Positions 30,225-39,284 of a DNA stretch of 64,000 nucleotides are shown piece after piece; the first letter of the stretch is position 1; every line of letters starts with the position of its first letter. Origin of the DNA: Pseudonocardia kujensis (GTDB lineage: Bacteria > Actinomycetota > Actinomycetes > Mycobacteriales > Pseudonocardiaceae); the NCBI RefSeq assembly GCF_021283305.1, contig NZ_JAJSOK010000002.1:1-64000 (forward strand), read 5' to 3'. The position numbers and the translations under genes were made by a program. A model generated the notes under the pieces. It was not told where the DNA came from. It saw nothing but the letters and a program-made list of their open reading frames with translations, and did no database searches.

Positions 30225-30734
30225 GACGAGCTTCGCCAGCTCCTCGGCGAACCCGCAGCGGCGGCCGATCGCGGCCAGCTGCTCGTCCGGGTACAGCTCG
30301 ATCTCGCCGGCGAGCACGCCCAGCTCCTCGGCCGGCAGCCCGAGGTCGGCGAGGATGGCGAGGTCGCCCTCGGGCCACGGGTCGTCGTCGAGCGCGTCCT
30401 CGTCGGGCGGGAGCTCCACCCGCAGCAGGTCGAGCACGTCGGCCGCGACGTCGTAGTCCAACGCCGCGGCGGCGTCGGACACCATGAGCGACACCCCGTT
30501 GGGCACCGGGCGGAGGAGGACGAAGAACTCGTCGTCGACGTCGAGGAGCCCGACGACCGCGCCGGTGGACCGCAGCCCGCGCAGTTCGGTGATCGCGGCG
30601 TCGAGATCGACCAGGGCGTCGGGATCCAGGCGCACGCACCGCCAACGCCCCTCCTCCCGGATCGCGGCGACCGCGAACCCGGGCAGCGAGGAACCGCGCG
30701 CCTCCGTGGGCGCCTCCACCGTCTGCACCGGCAT
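30216..30734 (-). CDS. tRNA adenosine deaminase-associated protein
   Basis: A 172-residue acidic protein typical of actinobacteria, where it is nearly always encoded beside tadA. Recognisable segments are LPGFAVAAIREEGRWRC, TGAVVGLLDVDDEFFVLLRP and DLLRVELPPDEDALDDD, with a C-terminal AAIGRRCGFAEELAKLV. Its role is not established; the conserved linkage suggests help with tRNA editing. ATG 30734 lies six bases after TACCGT, so the message is probably leaderless. Confidence 0.88.
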   Translation of the reverse strand: MPVQTVEAPTEARGSSLPGFAVAAIREEGRWRCVRLDPDALVDLDAAITELRGLRSTGAVVGLLDVDDEFFVLLRPVPNGVSLMVSDAAAALDYDVAADVLDLLRVELPPDEDALDDDPWPEGDLAILADLGLPAEELGVLAGEIELYPDEQLAAIGRRCGFAEELAKLVGS

Positions 30735-30813
30735 ACGACCACGGTAGGCGTGTTCGCGCTGTGTCACAAACCACAATTCGGGTGGAGGTGGGCGCGGTGC
30801 CAGGATCGGGAGC

Positions 30814-32019
30814 GTGCCCGACCTCGCGACCGCCCCCGCCACCCTCCTGGGCGCCGCCCGGTCCCTGCAACCCCGCGCCGTGGCGCTGCGCCGGGCCCTG
30901 CACCGCAGGCCCGAGGTGGGCCTGCACCTGCCGCACACGCGCGACGCCCTCCTCGCCGACCTGGCCGACCTCCCGCTGCGCCTGCACCTCGGCCGCGGGC
31001 TGAGCTCGGTCGTCGGGGTGCTGGAGGGGGTGCGGCCCGGCCGCACCGTGCTGCTGCGCGCCGACATGGACGCGCTGCCGCTGCCGGAGGACGTGCCCGG
31101 CCCGTTCCGCTCCGAGGTCGACGGCGTGATGCACGCCTGTGGCCACGACCTGCACGTCGCGATGCTGGCCACGGCGGCCCGGCTGCTCTGCGCGCGGCGC
31201 GACCGGCTCACCGGCCGGGTGGTGCTGATGTTCCAGCCGGGCGAGGAGGGCTTCCACGGCGCCCGGCAGATGATCGAGGAGGGGCTGCTGGAGCGCCGCG
31301 GTCCCGGCGGCCGGCCCGACGCCGCGTACGCCCTGCACGTCAGCGCCACCATGCCGAGCGGCGAGGTGCACACCCGGCCGGGGCCGATCATGGCGGCGGC
31401 CGACGTCGTCCGGGTCACGGTCACGGGGCGTGGCGGCCACGCGTCGGCCCCGCACCACGCCGTCGACCCCGTGCCGGCGGCCGCCGCGATGGTCGGTGCC
31501 CTCCAGACCATGATCACCCGGAAGGTGGACACGCACGACCCGACCGTGCTGACCGTGAGCCGGATCAGCGCCGGGACGACCGACAACGTCATCCCGGAGA
31601 CCGCGGAGCTCGAGGGCACCCTGCGGACGATGTCGGAGGGCGTGCGCCGGGCGGTGCGGACCGAGATCGAGCGGGTCTGCACGCACACCGCGCTCGCGCA
31701 CGACTGCACCGCGCGCGTCGAGATCGAGCCGGGCTACCCCGTGACCGTCAACGACCCGGCCGCCACCACGCGGTTGTCCGACGTCGCGCGGCGGCTGCTC
31801 GGCGACGCCCGGGTCGGCACCCTCGCCACCCCGATCATGGGCGCCGAGGACTTCGCCTACGTGCTGGAACGGGTGCCCGGCGCCCTCGCCTTCCTCGGCG
31901 CCTGCCCGCCCGGGGCCTCGCCGCACGACGCCCCGCCCAACCACTCCAACCGCGTGCGGTTCGACGAGGCGGTGCTCCCCGCGGGCGCCGCCCTCTACGC
32001 GGCGCTGGCCCTGCTCTGA
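30814..32019 (+). CDS. M20-family metal-dependent amidohydrolase
   Basis: A 401-residue cytoplasmic hydrolase of the M20D group, which cleaves N-acyl amino acids and hippurate-like amides. Metal-binding residues are visible in MHACGHDLHVAML (Cys, His, His) and in FQPGEEGFHGA (Glu). The dimerisation domain begins GRGGHASAPHHAVDP, and GAEDFAYVLERVPG is near the C-terminus. GTG 30814 is seven bases after CAGGAT. The amidase gene follows 31 bases downstream. Confidence 0.92.
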   Translation: MPDLATAPATLLGAARSLQPRAVALRRALHRRPEVGLHLPHTRDALLADLADLPLRLHLGRGLSSVVGVLEGVRPGRTVLLRADMDALPLPEDVPGPFRSEVDGVMHACGHDLHVAMLATAARLLCARRDRLTGRVVLMFQPGEEGFHGARQMIEEGLLERRGPGGRPDAAYALHVSATMPSGEVHTRPGPIMAAADVVRVTVTGRGGHASAPHHAVDPVPAAAAMVGALQTMITRKVDTHDPTVLTVSRISAGTTDNVIPETAELEGTLRTMSEGVRRAVRTEIERVCTHTALAHDCTARVEIEPGYPVTVNDPAATTRLSDVARRLLGDARVGTLATPIMGAEDFAYVLERVPGALAFLGACPPGASPHDAPPNHSNRVRFDEAVLPAGAALYAALALL

Positions 32020-32050
32020 ACGACTCCGACGGAGTGGCAGGCTGGGACGG

Positions 32051-33364
32051 GTGACCAGCCTGCGCGATCTCTCCCTCGCCCTGCGCTCCGGCGAGCTCTC
32101 GCCCGTCGAGCACGTCCGCGACGTCCTGGACCGGCTCGCCGCCGACGAGCACGCGGCCGTCGTCACCCTCGACGCGGAGCGCGCCCTGGCCACCGCCGAG
32201 GAGCGCGCCGCGGAACTGGCCCGGCACGAGTGGCGCGGCCCGCTGCACGGCGTGGCGGTCGGGGTGAAGGACCTGTTCGACGTCGTCGGACTGCCCACCC
32301 GCGCGGGCTCGGCGGTGCTCGCCGACGCGCCGGCCGCGACCACCGAGGGCCCGGTCGTGGCGCGGCTGCGCGAGGCGGGGGCGATCATCGTCGGGAAGCT
32401 GGCCACGCACGAGTTCGCCTACGGCCCGACCGGCGACGTCTCCGCCACCGGCCCCGCCCGCAACCCGCACGACCGCACGCGGATCACCGGCGGCTCCTCG
32501 TCCGGCTCGGCCGCGGCGGTCGCCGCCGGGCACCTGCCGATCGCGCTCGGCACCGACACCGGGGCGAGCGTGCGGACGCCCGCGGCGCTCTGCGGGGTGG
32601 TCGGGCTCAAGCCGGAGTTCGGCACCCTCTCCGCCGACGGGGTGTTCCCGCTGGCCGAGACGCTCGACACCGTCGGGATCCTCGCCGCGGACGTGCACTC
32701 GGCGTCCGTCGCCTGGGACGTCCTGTCCCGCCCGGACGGCACCGGCGGCGGCATCCAGCCGCCCGGGATCCGTGGCGCGCACGTCGGCGTCCTGGTCGAC
32801 GACTACTGGCAGGCCACCGACCCGGTGCTGGCCGAGGCGGTGCGGGAGTCGGTGCGGCTGCTGGAGAAGGCCGGCGCGGAGGTCTTCGAGGTCCGGACGC
32901 CCTTCATCGACGAGCTGGCCGGGGTCTACGCCGAGATCGTCGGGGCCGAGGCCTACGCGACGCACCGCGAGTGGCTCGCCACCCGACGGCAGGACTACCA
33001 GCCGGAGACCGCCGAGCGGCTGGAGATGGTCGCCGACCGACCCGCGTACGCGTACGTGGCGGCGCAGCGGACCCGGAAGCGGCTCACCGCCGAGTTCCGG
33101 GCGGCCGTGTCGGACATGGACGTGCTGGTGAGCGCCACCACGCGCCTGCGCGCCACCCGGATCGGCGAGCGGAAGGTCGACGGCGTGCCGGTCCGGTCGT
33201 CGATGCTGGCGCTGACGAGCCCGTTCAACCTCACCACGTGGCCCTCGGTGTCGGTCCCGGCGCCCGTGGCCGCGGGTGAACTGCCCGCGGGTGTGCAGAT
33301 CACCGGGATCCGGCTCGAGGAGCGCGGAATCCTGCGGGTGGCGGGGGCGCTGGAACGGGGCTGA
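32051..33364 (+). CDS. Amidase-signature family protein
   Basis: A 437-residue Ser-cisSer-Lys hydrolase. The catalytic lysine is in GVKDLFDV, the cis-serine and surrounding loop in GGSSSGSAAAVAAG, and the nucleophile in GTDTGASVRTPAALCG. This last motif is usually TGGSIRxP, so Gly to Ala beside the serine is a small departure. Substrates range from aryl amides to GatA-type glutamine; GatA is unlikely without gatB or gatC nearby. GTG 32051 lies seven bases after CAGGCT. Confidence 0.88.
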   Translation: MTSLRDLSLALRSGELSPVEHVRDVLDRLAADEHAAVVTLDAERALATAEERAAELARHEWRGPLHGVAVGVKDLFDVVGLPTRAGSAVLADAPAATTEGPVVARLREAGAIIVGKLATHEFAYGPTGDVSATGPARNPHDRTRITGGSSSGSAAAVAAGHLPIALGTDTGASVRTPAALCGVVGLKPEFGTLSADGVFPLAETLDTVGILAADVHSASVAWDVLSRPDGTGGGIQPPGIRGAHVGVLVDDYWQATDPVLAEAVRESVRLLEKAGAEVFEVRTPFIDELAGVYAEIVGAEAYATHREWLATRRQDYQPETAERLEMVADRPAYAYVAAQRTRKRLTAEFRAAVSDMDVLVSATTRLRATRIGERKVDGVPVRSSMLALTSPFNLTTWPSVSVPAPVAAGELPAGVQITGIRLEERGILRVAGALERG

Positions 33365-33420
33365 GTGCCCTGCCGGGCGCGGGGATGCCGGGGACCGCGG
33401 GTCGGCTAGCCTGCTCGCCC

Positions 33421-34362
33421 ATGCGAGCGTTGTGCGTGGTGGGGACCGGGCTGATCGGCGGGTCGCTGCTGCGCGCGGCGCGGGCGGCGGGCCGGGAGTG
33501 CTGGGGCGTCGCGGCGTCCGACGGCACCGCCGAGGCGGCCCGGGAGGACGGCTTCGACGTCACCACCGACCTCGACGACGCCCTGCGCCGGGCCGGCGAG
33601 GCCGACGCGCTGGTGCTGGTCGCGGTGCCGCTGCCCGCGGTCGAGGGCGTGCTGACGCGGGTCGACGCGGTGGCGCCGACGGTCCGGCTCACCGACGCCG
33701 TGAGCGTCAAGGTCGCGGTGGCCGACGCCGTCGCCACCTTCGCCCCGCGCGCCCGCTACGTCGGCGGGCACCCGATGGCCGGCACGGCCGAGTCGGGGTG
33801 GGCGGCCGGCGACGGCGCACTGTTCCACGGCGCGGCCTGGGTGGTGATCGCCGACGACGGCGTCGACCTCGAGGTGTGGAAGGACGTGGCCGAGCTGGCC
33901 TGGGCCTGCGGCTCGCGCGTGGTCCCGGCGGCCGCCGACGAGCACGACCTCGCGGTCGCCCGGATCTCCCACCTCCCGCACCTGCTCGCCGCGGTGCTGG
34001 CCACGGTCGGCGCCGGCGAGCCCGACGACGACCTGGCCCTCGCCCTCTCCGCGAGCTCCTTCGCCGACGGCACCCGGGTCGCGGGCACCCGCCCCGAGCT
34101 GACCCTGGCCATGTGCGAGGGCAACCGGTCGGCACTGCTCGCCGCGGTCGACGAGGCGCTCGGCCGGCTCGGCGCGATGCGGGGGGCCCTCGCCTCGACC
34201 GGTGGGCTCAGGGCCACCGTCGAGTCCGGGTACCTCGCGCGGCAACGCTGGGCCTCCACCCGCGAGCCGCTGGCCCTGGAGGTCTCGCTCGACGGCCCCG
34301 ACGCGCTGGCCGAGCTGCGCGAGCTCGGCCGCCGCGGGGACGTGGTCGGCGGCTGGAAGTAG
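33421..34362 (+). CDS. tyrA: Prephenate dehydrogenase
   Basis: A 313-residue enzyme for tyrosine synthesis, oxidising prephenate to 4-hydroxyphenylpyruvate. The NAD-binding loop is VGTGLIGGSLLRAA at the N-terminus. The substrate region has YVGGHPMAGTAESGW and a C-terminal helical domain with ARISHLPHLLAAVLA. ATG 33421 lies eight bases after TAGCCT, indicating a leaderless message. Length fits the short actinobacterial form without an ACT domain. Confidence 0.92.
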   Translation: MRALCVVGTGLIGGSLLRAARAAGRECWGVAASDGTAEAAREDGFDVTTDLDDALRRAGEADALVLVAVPLPAVEGVLTRVDAVAPTVRLTDAVSVKVAVADAVATFAPRARYVGGHPMAGTAESGWAAGDGALFHGAAWVVIADDGVDLEVWKDVAELAWACGSRVVPAAADEHDLAVARISHLPHLLAAVLATVGAGEPDDDLALALSASSFADGTRVAGTRPELTLAMCEGNRSALLAAVDEALGRLGAMRGALASTGGLRATVESGYLARQRWASTREPLALEVSLDGPDALAELRELGRRGDVVGGWK

Positions 34363-34396
34363 CCCGCCCCAGCTCGGCCCGGCCGCGGCCCCGGGG

Positions 34397-35005
34397 TCAG
34401 CTCTGGCCGGCCGGCTCCGCGCGCTCGTTCGACACCAGCGCGGCGAGACCCGGGTAGGAGATCACGAACCCCTCCGCGTCGACCTCCAGCTCGGCCCGGG
34501 TCCCCGACCAGGAGAACTCGACCACCGCCGGCGAGTTCCCCTCGGCCGGCCGGACGGTCCGGTACCGCTGCGTCGTCGTGCTGACCTCGAGGTGCGGCAG
34601 CGACACGAACACCAACGGGAGCTCGACGTCGACGCGCCCGCGGTGCGCGTTCAGCCTGCGGATCGGCAGGGCGTTGAACAGCGGGCTGAAGGCCAGGCCC
34701 ACGTCGGAGCCGTCGTAGTCCCGGCGTGCGCTGCCCGACCCGTCGTCGAAGAGCCAGAAGCCGTCCTCGGTGCGGTTGATCGTGAGGTGCCTCTCGAACC
34801 CGGTCGTCGCGGCGCTGAGCGAGAGCCGCCCGAGCGTGCCGTCCTCGCGGACGACGAGGCTGTACGACGCCGTGAAGTCGCCCTCCGGGTCCGGCCGGAC
34901 GATCCGGCCGTGGGCGCGGAACCCGGCGGGACCGGGGCCGAAGTGCACGCGGGTGCCCTCGAGGCCCGGGCGGCCGTCGGCCTGCCAGGTGAGCATTGTC
35001 GTCAT
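34397..35005 (-). CDS. Putative glycolipid-binding domain protein
   Basis: A 202-residue cytoplasmic protein resembling the PF06475 (DUF1089) group annotated as putative glycolipid-binding. Features are an alternating beta-strand pattern, GFWLFDDGSG, a DVGLAFSPLFNALPIRRL segment and VSLPHLEVSTTTQRYR. There is no signal peptide. The function rests on family naming only. ATG 35005 was preferred to the frame start at 35014 because TACGGT lies seven bases upstream. Confidence 0.7.
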   Translation of the reverse strand: MTTMLTWQADGRPGLEGTRVHFGPGPAGFRAHGRIVRPDPEGDFTASYSLVVREDGTLGRLSLSAATTGFERHLTINRTEDGFWLFDDGSGSARRDYDGSDVGLAFSPLFNALPIRRLNAHRGRVDVELPLVFVSLPHLEVSTTTQRYRTVRPAEGNSPAVVEFSWSGTRAELEVDAEGFVISYPGLAALVSNERAEPAGQS

Positions 35006-35246
35006 CGACACCACCGTAGGGAGCGGGGACGGACGCGGGACGCCCGTCGGCGAGCAGGTGATCTACAGGGAGGGCGGTAGCGCGCGGTCCCCGGTCGGCG
35101 CGACCGGGGACCTCGGCCGCTCGTCGGCTCCGGCCGGTGCCCGGCCCGCCGGTTGGTGCATGTCCACGGTGGGTGCCCCCTTCTCGAGCATCGCCGTCCG
35201 CGTCATCCAACACCCCCGTGGCGCGGGTTTCCAGACATGTCGACCC

Positions 35247-36179
35247 TCACCGGTCCTCCCGCCGCACCTCGGAGGGGTCGACGTCGGCACGGATCCCGCG
35301 GAACACCGGCTGGCGCAGCTGCCCGTCGGACGTCCAGCCGTGGTGGGCCACCTCGACCGCGACGACCGGCTCGCACCAGTGCGCCCCGGCGGCCTCGGCC
35401 CGGGGCGGGCGCCCGCGGAAGGGCGACGCGTCCGTCTCCAGGTCCGTGACGAGCTCGCCGAGGACGCGCTGGACCACGGCCCCCGCGAGGCTCACCGGGA
35501 TCCGGCCCGCGTAGACCAGGTCGCCGCCGTCGGGGATCCCGAGCAGCAGGGCCGCGACGCGGGTGCCCTGCCCCGACCGCTCCGGCCGCCAGCCGCCGAT
35601 CAGGCAGGTCTGGGTGTGCCGGTGGGTCACCTTCACCCAGGCGGGGCTCCGGCGGCCCGGCCGGTACTCCGACTCGCGGCGCTTGGCGAGGATGCCCTCC
35701 ATCCCGCGCCGCCCGGTGGCCTCGAACAGCGCGCGCCCGTCCGTGTAGAGCGGCGAGAGCTGCAGCGTGGGCACCGAGGCCGTGTCGAGCCGCTCGAGGG
35801 TCGCGCGGCGCTCGTGCATCGGTCGTTCCAGCAACGGGACGCCGTAGAGCCGCAGCACGTCGAACACCATGAAGGTCACGGGCCGGGCCAGGGCGCGGGT
35901 CCGGGAGACCGGCCGGTGCACCCGGTCGGCGAGCGCGGCGAAGCTGGGGACGCCGTCCTCGAGCAGGACGACCTCGCCGTCGAGCACGACGTCCGGCGCG
36001 ATCGCGGTGAGCCCGGCCAGCTCGGGGAAGGTCGCCGTGACGTCCCGGCCCGCCCGCGTGACCAGGCGGGCCTCACCGTCGGTGACCTCGGCGAGCAGCC
36101 GCATGCCGTCCCACTTCACCTCGTAGACCCACTCCGCCCCCGTGGGGAGCGGTCCGGGAGTGGCGAGCATGGGCTGCAC
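35247..36179 (-). CDS. ATP-dependent DNA ligase (NHEJ type)
   Basis: A 310-residue ligase with adenylation and OB-fold domains only. The nucleophilic lysine is in VYEVKWDGMR (motif I, about residue 23). Further motifs are LDGEVVLL (III), EGILAKRR (IV) and SPAWVKVTH (V). It lacks the polymerase and nuclease domains of full LigD, like mycobacterial LigC or stand-alone LigD-ligase proteins. It is divergent from ku with 64 bases between starts, the usual NHEJ pairing. Start GTG 36179 lies six bases after CAGCAT. Confidence 0.92.
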   Translation of the reverse strand: MQPMLATPGPLPTGAEWVYEVKWDGMRLLAEVTDGEARLVTRAGRDVTATFPELAGLTAIAPDVVLDGEVVLLEDGVPSFAALADRVHRPVSRTRALARPVTFMVFDVLRLYGVPLLERPMHERRATLERLDTASVPTLQLSPLYTDGRALFEATGRRGMEGILAKRRESEYRPGRRSPAWVKVTHRHTQTCLIGGWRPERSGQGTRVAALLLGIPDGGDLVYAGRIPVSLAGAVVQRVLGELVTDLETDASPFRGRPPRAEAAGAHWCEPVVAVEVAHHGWTSDGQLRQPVFRGIRADVDPSEVRREDR

Positions 36180-36243
36180 ACCGTCATGCTGTCACCCGAC
36201 GAGCCGTCACGGACGGCAACCGGTGCGGAAGGGACGGGCCTCG

Positions 36244-37194
36244 ATGCGCGCGATGTGGAGCGGCGCGGTGTCCTTCGGACTGGTCAGTGTGCCGATCAAG
36301 CTGTACTCGGCCACGACCAACCACGACATCCGCTTCCACCAGGTGCACGGCGCCGACGGCGGCCGCATCCGGTACAAGCGGACCTGCACGGTGTGCGGCG
36401 AGGTCGTGGAGTACGCGGACATCGTGAAGGGCTACGAGACCGAGGACGGCGAGCTGATCACGCTCGACGAGTCCGATCTGGACTCGCTGCCGGTGGCCAG
36501 CGGGCACGAGATCGACGTGGTCGAGTTCGTGCCGGCGGACCAGATCGACCCGCTGCTGTTCGACAAGAGCTACTACCTCGAGCCGGAGACGAAGGCCGCG
36601 AAGCCCTACGCGCTGCTGCGCGAGGCGCTGGCCGAGACCGACCGGATGGCGATCGTGCGGTTCGCGCTGCGGCAGCGGGAGAGCCTGGCGCTGCTGCGGG
36701 TGCGCGACAGGACGATCGTGCTGCAGACGATGCTGTGGCCGGACGAGGTGCGCGAGCCGGACTTCGACATCCTCGAGCAGGACATCGAGCTGCGGCCGCA
36801 GGAGAAGCAGATGGCCGCGTCCCTGATCGAGAGCATGGGCGCGGACTTCGACCCGTCCGAGTTCCACGACGAGTACCGCGACGCCGTCGTCGAGCTGATC
36901 GAGTCGAAGAAGGAGCACGGCGACACCAAGCCCGCCCCGGTCGAGCAGAAGCGCGAGGACGAGGGCGACTCGATGACCGACCTGCTCTCGGCGCTGCAGG
37001 CCAGCGTCGAGGCCGCGCGCGGCTCGTCCGGCAGGAAGCCGGCGACGAAGGCCGGGCCCGACCCGCAGGAGGCCGAGGAGCCGGCGGAGGAGAAGCCGGC
37101 CCGCCGCAAGCCGACCACGCGTCGCAAGAAGGCCGACGAGGGCGAGGACGGGGCCGAGAAGAAGACCACGACGCGCAAGCGTCGCACCGCCTGA
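36244..37194 (+). CDS. ku: Non-homologous end joining protein Ku
   Basis: A 316-residue protein. The Ku core covers residues 1-255 (MWSGAVSFGLVSVPIKLYSA, HQVHGADGGRIRYKRTC, and YYLEPETKAAKPYALLREAL). It binds DNA ends as a homodimer and recruits the ligase. The C-terminal 60 residues are rich in Lys and Arg (ARRKPTTRRKKADEG, TTTRKRRTA), an extended basic tail that in mycobacterial and Streptomyces Ku promotes DNA binding and end bridging. ATG 36244 has GGAAGGGAC upstream. Confidence 0.96.
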   Translation: MRAMWSGAVSFGLVSVPIKLYSATTNHDIRFHQVHGADGGRIRYKRTCTVCGEVVEYADIVKGYETEDGELITLDESDLDSLPVASGHEIDVVEFVPADQIDPLLFDKSYYLEPETKAAKPYALLREALAETDRMAIVRFALRQRESLALLRVRDRTIVLQTMLWPDEVREPDFDILEQDIELRPQEKQMAASLIESMGADFDPSEFHDEYRDAVVELIESKKEHGDTKPAPVEQKREDEGDSMTDLLSALQASVEAARGSSGRKPATKAGPDPQEAEEPAEEKPARRKPTTRRKKADEGEDGAEKKTTTRKRRTA

Positions 37195-37197
37195 CGG

Positions 37198-37231
37198 GCG
37201 TGCCCACCGTCCCGCGGGACGGTGGGCACGC
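37198..37231. terminator. Perfect 34-bp palindrome between ku and the LCP gene
   Basis: The arms GCGTGCCCACCGTCCCG and CGGGACGGTGGGCACGC are exact complements centred at 37214/37215. It lies four bases after ku and nine bases from the end of the convergent gene, as expected for a two-way terminator. Confidence 0.65.
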
Positions 37232-37239
37232 ACGTGCGG

Positions 37240-38460
37240 TCAGGGGCCGAGCGAGCTCTGCGCCGGCGTCTGGTCCTTCTGCAGCGAGCCGAACAGCGCG
37301 CTCGCCCGGGTCTTGTCCCACCGGACCACCGACTGCCCGCCGATGGTGGGCGTGCTCCCGACCGGCGCGGTCGTGGCGATGCCCCCGTTGGTCACGCCAC
37401 GCATGGCGAGGCCGAGCTGGGCGACGTTCCAGATGTGGTCGTTGTCGTCGACGGTGACCAGGCCGGTCATCGCGTCGGCCAGCGGGATCACCCGGAACGG
37501 GTTGACCAGCGTGCCCACGCTCGTCGCCTTCGCGATCAGCGCGGACAGGAACTCGCGCTGCCGCTGCACGCGGTCGAAGTCCGAACCCGCCGTCGCCCGG
37601 GTGCGGACGTAGCCGAGCGCGGTCTGCCCGTCGAGCTCCTGGCAGCCGGCCTGGATGTCGAGTGCGGCCTTCGGGTCCGTGATGGCCTTCGGCACGCAGA
37701 GGTTCACGCCGCCCACCGCGTCGACGGCGTCGACGAACCCGCCGAAGCCGATCTCCGCGTAGTGGTCGATGTGCAGCCCGGTCGCCGCCTCGACGGTGCT
37801 GATGAGCAGCTGCGGGCCGCCGAAGGCGTAGGCCGCGTTGAGCTTGTTGCTGCCGTGCCCGGCGATGGGGACGTAGGAGTCGCGCGGCAGGCTGACCAGC
37901 ACCGATCCGGAGCTGCCGGAGTGCAGCAGCATGATCGTGTCGGTGCGCTGGCCGGCGGCGTCGCCCGTGCCGAGCCGCTCCTCGTCCTCGGCGGAGAGGT
38001 CGGCGCGGCTGTCCGAGCCGACGATGAGCCAGTTCGTGCCCGAGGACTCCGCGGTGCTGTCGGCGGGCAGGGCCTGGACCCGGTTGAGGTTCTGGTCGAG
38101 GTAGACGCCCCAGCCGATCAGGGCGATGACGACCAGCGCGAGAGCGATCTTGATCCGCCGACCCCAGCGCCCGGGACGGCGGGTGGGGGGCTGCTTCGGC
38201 GGGCGGGTGCGCGCCGGCGGGCGGTACGTCTCCGCGGCGGGGGCCGACGACGGCATCATCCGCGTGTTCTGCGGCGGTGGCGGGCCCTGCCGCGGGGGCG
38301 GCCCCACCGGCCGGCCCGGGGGCGGCGGCGGACGGCCCCCGGGCGGCGGCCCGGGGCGGCGCTGCGGCTGGGCGGTCCAGCCCGGCCCGCCGCCGCGCCG
38401 CGGGGGCGGCGCGCCCCTGCCCGGCGGCGGCCCGGACGGGCCGCGTCGGTCACCGTTCAT
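37240..38460 (-). CDS. LCP (LytR-CpsA-Psr) family cell-wall glycopolymer ligase
   Basis: A 406-residue membrane protein. A cytoplasmic N-terminus of about 105 residues is extremely rich in Pro, Gly and Arg. One membrane helix (IKIALALVVIALIGWGVYL) follows and then the extracellular LCP domain. Conserved pieces are WLIVGSDSRADL, GQRTDTIMLLH, LPRDSYVPI, KLNAAYAFGG and YVRTRATAGSDFDRVQRQREFL, including the catalytic arginines and aspartates. LCP enzymes attach arabinogalactan or teichoic-like polymers to peptidoglycan. ATG 38460 was chosen for the GGGACGG site; the open frame upstream looks non-coding. Confidence 0.93.
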   Translation of the reverse strand: MNGDRRGPSGPPPGRGAPPPRRGGGPGWTAQPQRRPGPPPGGRPPPPPGRPVGPPPRQGPPPPQNTRMMPSSAPAAETYRPPARTRPPKQPPTRRPGRWGRRIKIALALVVIALIGWGVYLDQNLNRVQALPADSTAESSGTNWLIVGSDSRADLSAEDEERLGTGDAAGQRTDTIMLLHSGSSGSVLVSLPRDSYVPIAGHGSNKLNAAYAFGGPQLLISTVEAATGLHIDHYAEIGFGGFVDAVDAVGGVNLCVPKAITDPKAALDIQAGCQELDGQTALGYVRTRATAGSDFDRVQRQREFLSALIAKATSVGTLVNPFRVIPLADAMTGLVTVDDNDHIWNVAQLGLAMRGVTNGGIATTAPVGSTPTIGGQSVVRWDKTRASALFGSLQKDQTPAQSSLGP

Positions 38461-38487
38461 CCGTCCCTGCACCGTCCCGTCGGTGTC

Positions 38488-38540
38488 GATGCTCGCTCCG
38501 CAAGCCCCGCTCGAGGCGATGCTCGCTCCGCGGACCACGG
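38488..38540. repeat. 30-bp near-tandem repeat related to the one at 30150
   Basis: CGATGCTCGCTCCGC occurs at 38488 and again about 30 bases later, with AAGCCCCGCTC between. The shared core with 30150-30224 is GCYCGCYCCGCAAGCYCCGC. Confidence 0.6.
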
Positions 38541-38616
38541 TAGCGAGGGGCCGTAGCGGTCCCTCACCCCTGGGACGCACGGGACGGGGCGAGGTTGCGC
38601 GACGGGCCGGAACCCG

Positions 38617-38634
38617 CGCCGGCCGGGGCCGGCG
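38617..38634 (-). terminator. GC-rich hairpin after the VOC gene
   Basis: CGCCGGCC and GGCCGGCG are adjacent inverted arms 29 bases past the VOC stop codon. No T-run. Weak evidence. Confidence 0.3.
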
Positions 38635-38662
38635 GCGGGCCGGACGGATCAGCGTGGGCCGC

Positions 38663-39181
38663 TCACTTCAGCAGCTCGTGCCCCTCGAACCTGCCGAGCT
38701 CCTCGCGGTAGAACTCGAGCCCGACGCCGTTGGGGTCACGGATGTAGAGGCTGTTCTCGACGCCCCGGTCCGGGCCGAGGTAGTCGATGCCGGCCTCGTC
38801 GAGGCGCGCCTTCGCCCGCTCGAACTCCTCCGGCGTGGTGGACAGGGCGAGGTGCTGCACCGCGCCGATGGTCTCGCTGAAGTCCGGGTGGTCGTGGCCC
38901 GGGAAGTCGAAGAAGCCCAGCAGGTTGCCCTGGCCGATGTCGAAGAAGAAGTGGCTGGAGCCCCGGTAGTCCCGGTTCTCCACGAGCTCGACGAGCGGGA
39001 AGCCCAGCAGCTCCTGGTAGAAGCGGATGGTCTCCTCGACGTCCTTGCAGATCAGAGCGAGGTGATGGACGCCCTGCACGGTGGTCGGCTTACGGTCGGC
39101 GGGCGCCTGCAGGTACTTCCCGCGCAGGTCGGCGCGTCGGGCGCGGATGGCCTCGAGCTCGGCTCCCTCGGGCTGCGGCAT
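38663..39181 (-). CDS. VOC-family (glyoxalase/dioxygenase fold) protein
   Basis: A 172-residue protein with one vicinal-oxygen-chelate pair of beta-alpha-beta-beta-beta modules. Likely metal ligands are His in GVHHLALICKD, His in VQHLALSTTPEEF and Glu in GVGLEFYREELG. Proteins of this size include extradiol-type dioxygenases and glyoxalases; no close function can be assigned. ATG 39181 is preceded by GGAAGGGGAG. The first 30 residues are a charged helix before the domain. Confidence 0.85.
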   Translation of the reverse strand: MPQPEGAELEAIRARRADLRGKYLQAPADRKPTTVQGVHHLALICKDVEETIRFYQELLGFPLVELVENRDYRGSSHFFFDIGQGNLLGFFDFPGHDHPDFSETIGAVQHLALSTTPEEFERAKARLDEAGIDYLGPDRGVENSLYIRDPNGVGLEFYREELGRFEGHELLK

Positions 39182-39284
39182 CGGACTCCCCTTCCGTCGG
39201 TGGTGCCCCGTCCAACGATTGTTGAGCGTGCAACATTCCGTGCCCGCTCCCGGAAACCGTAGCGCCGCGCGGCATGATCGGCCC

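Noticed and set aside
29565..32054. 829-codon rightward frame across tadA and the M20 gene
   Set aside because: It is antisense to two conserved genes and out of frame with the M20 gene; no family features.
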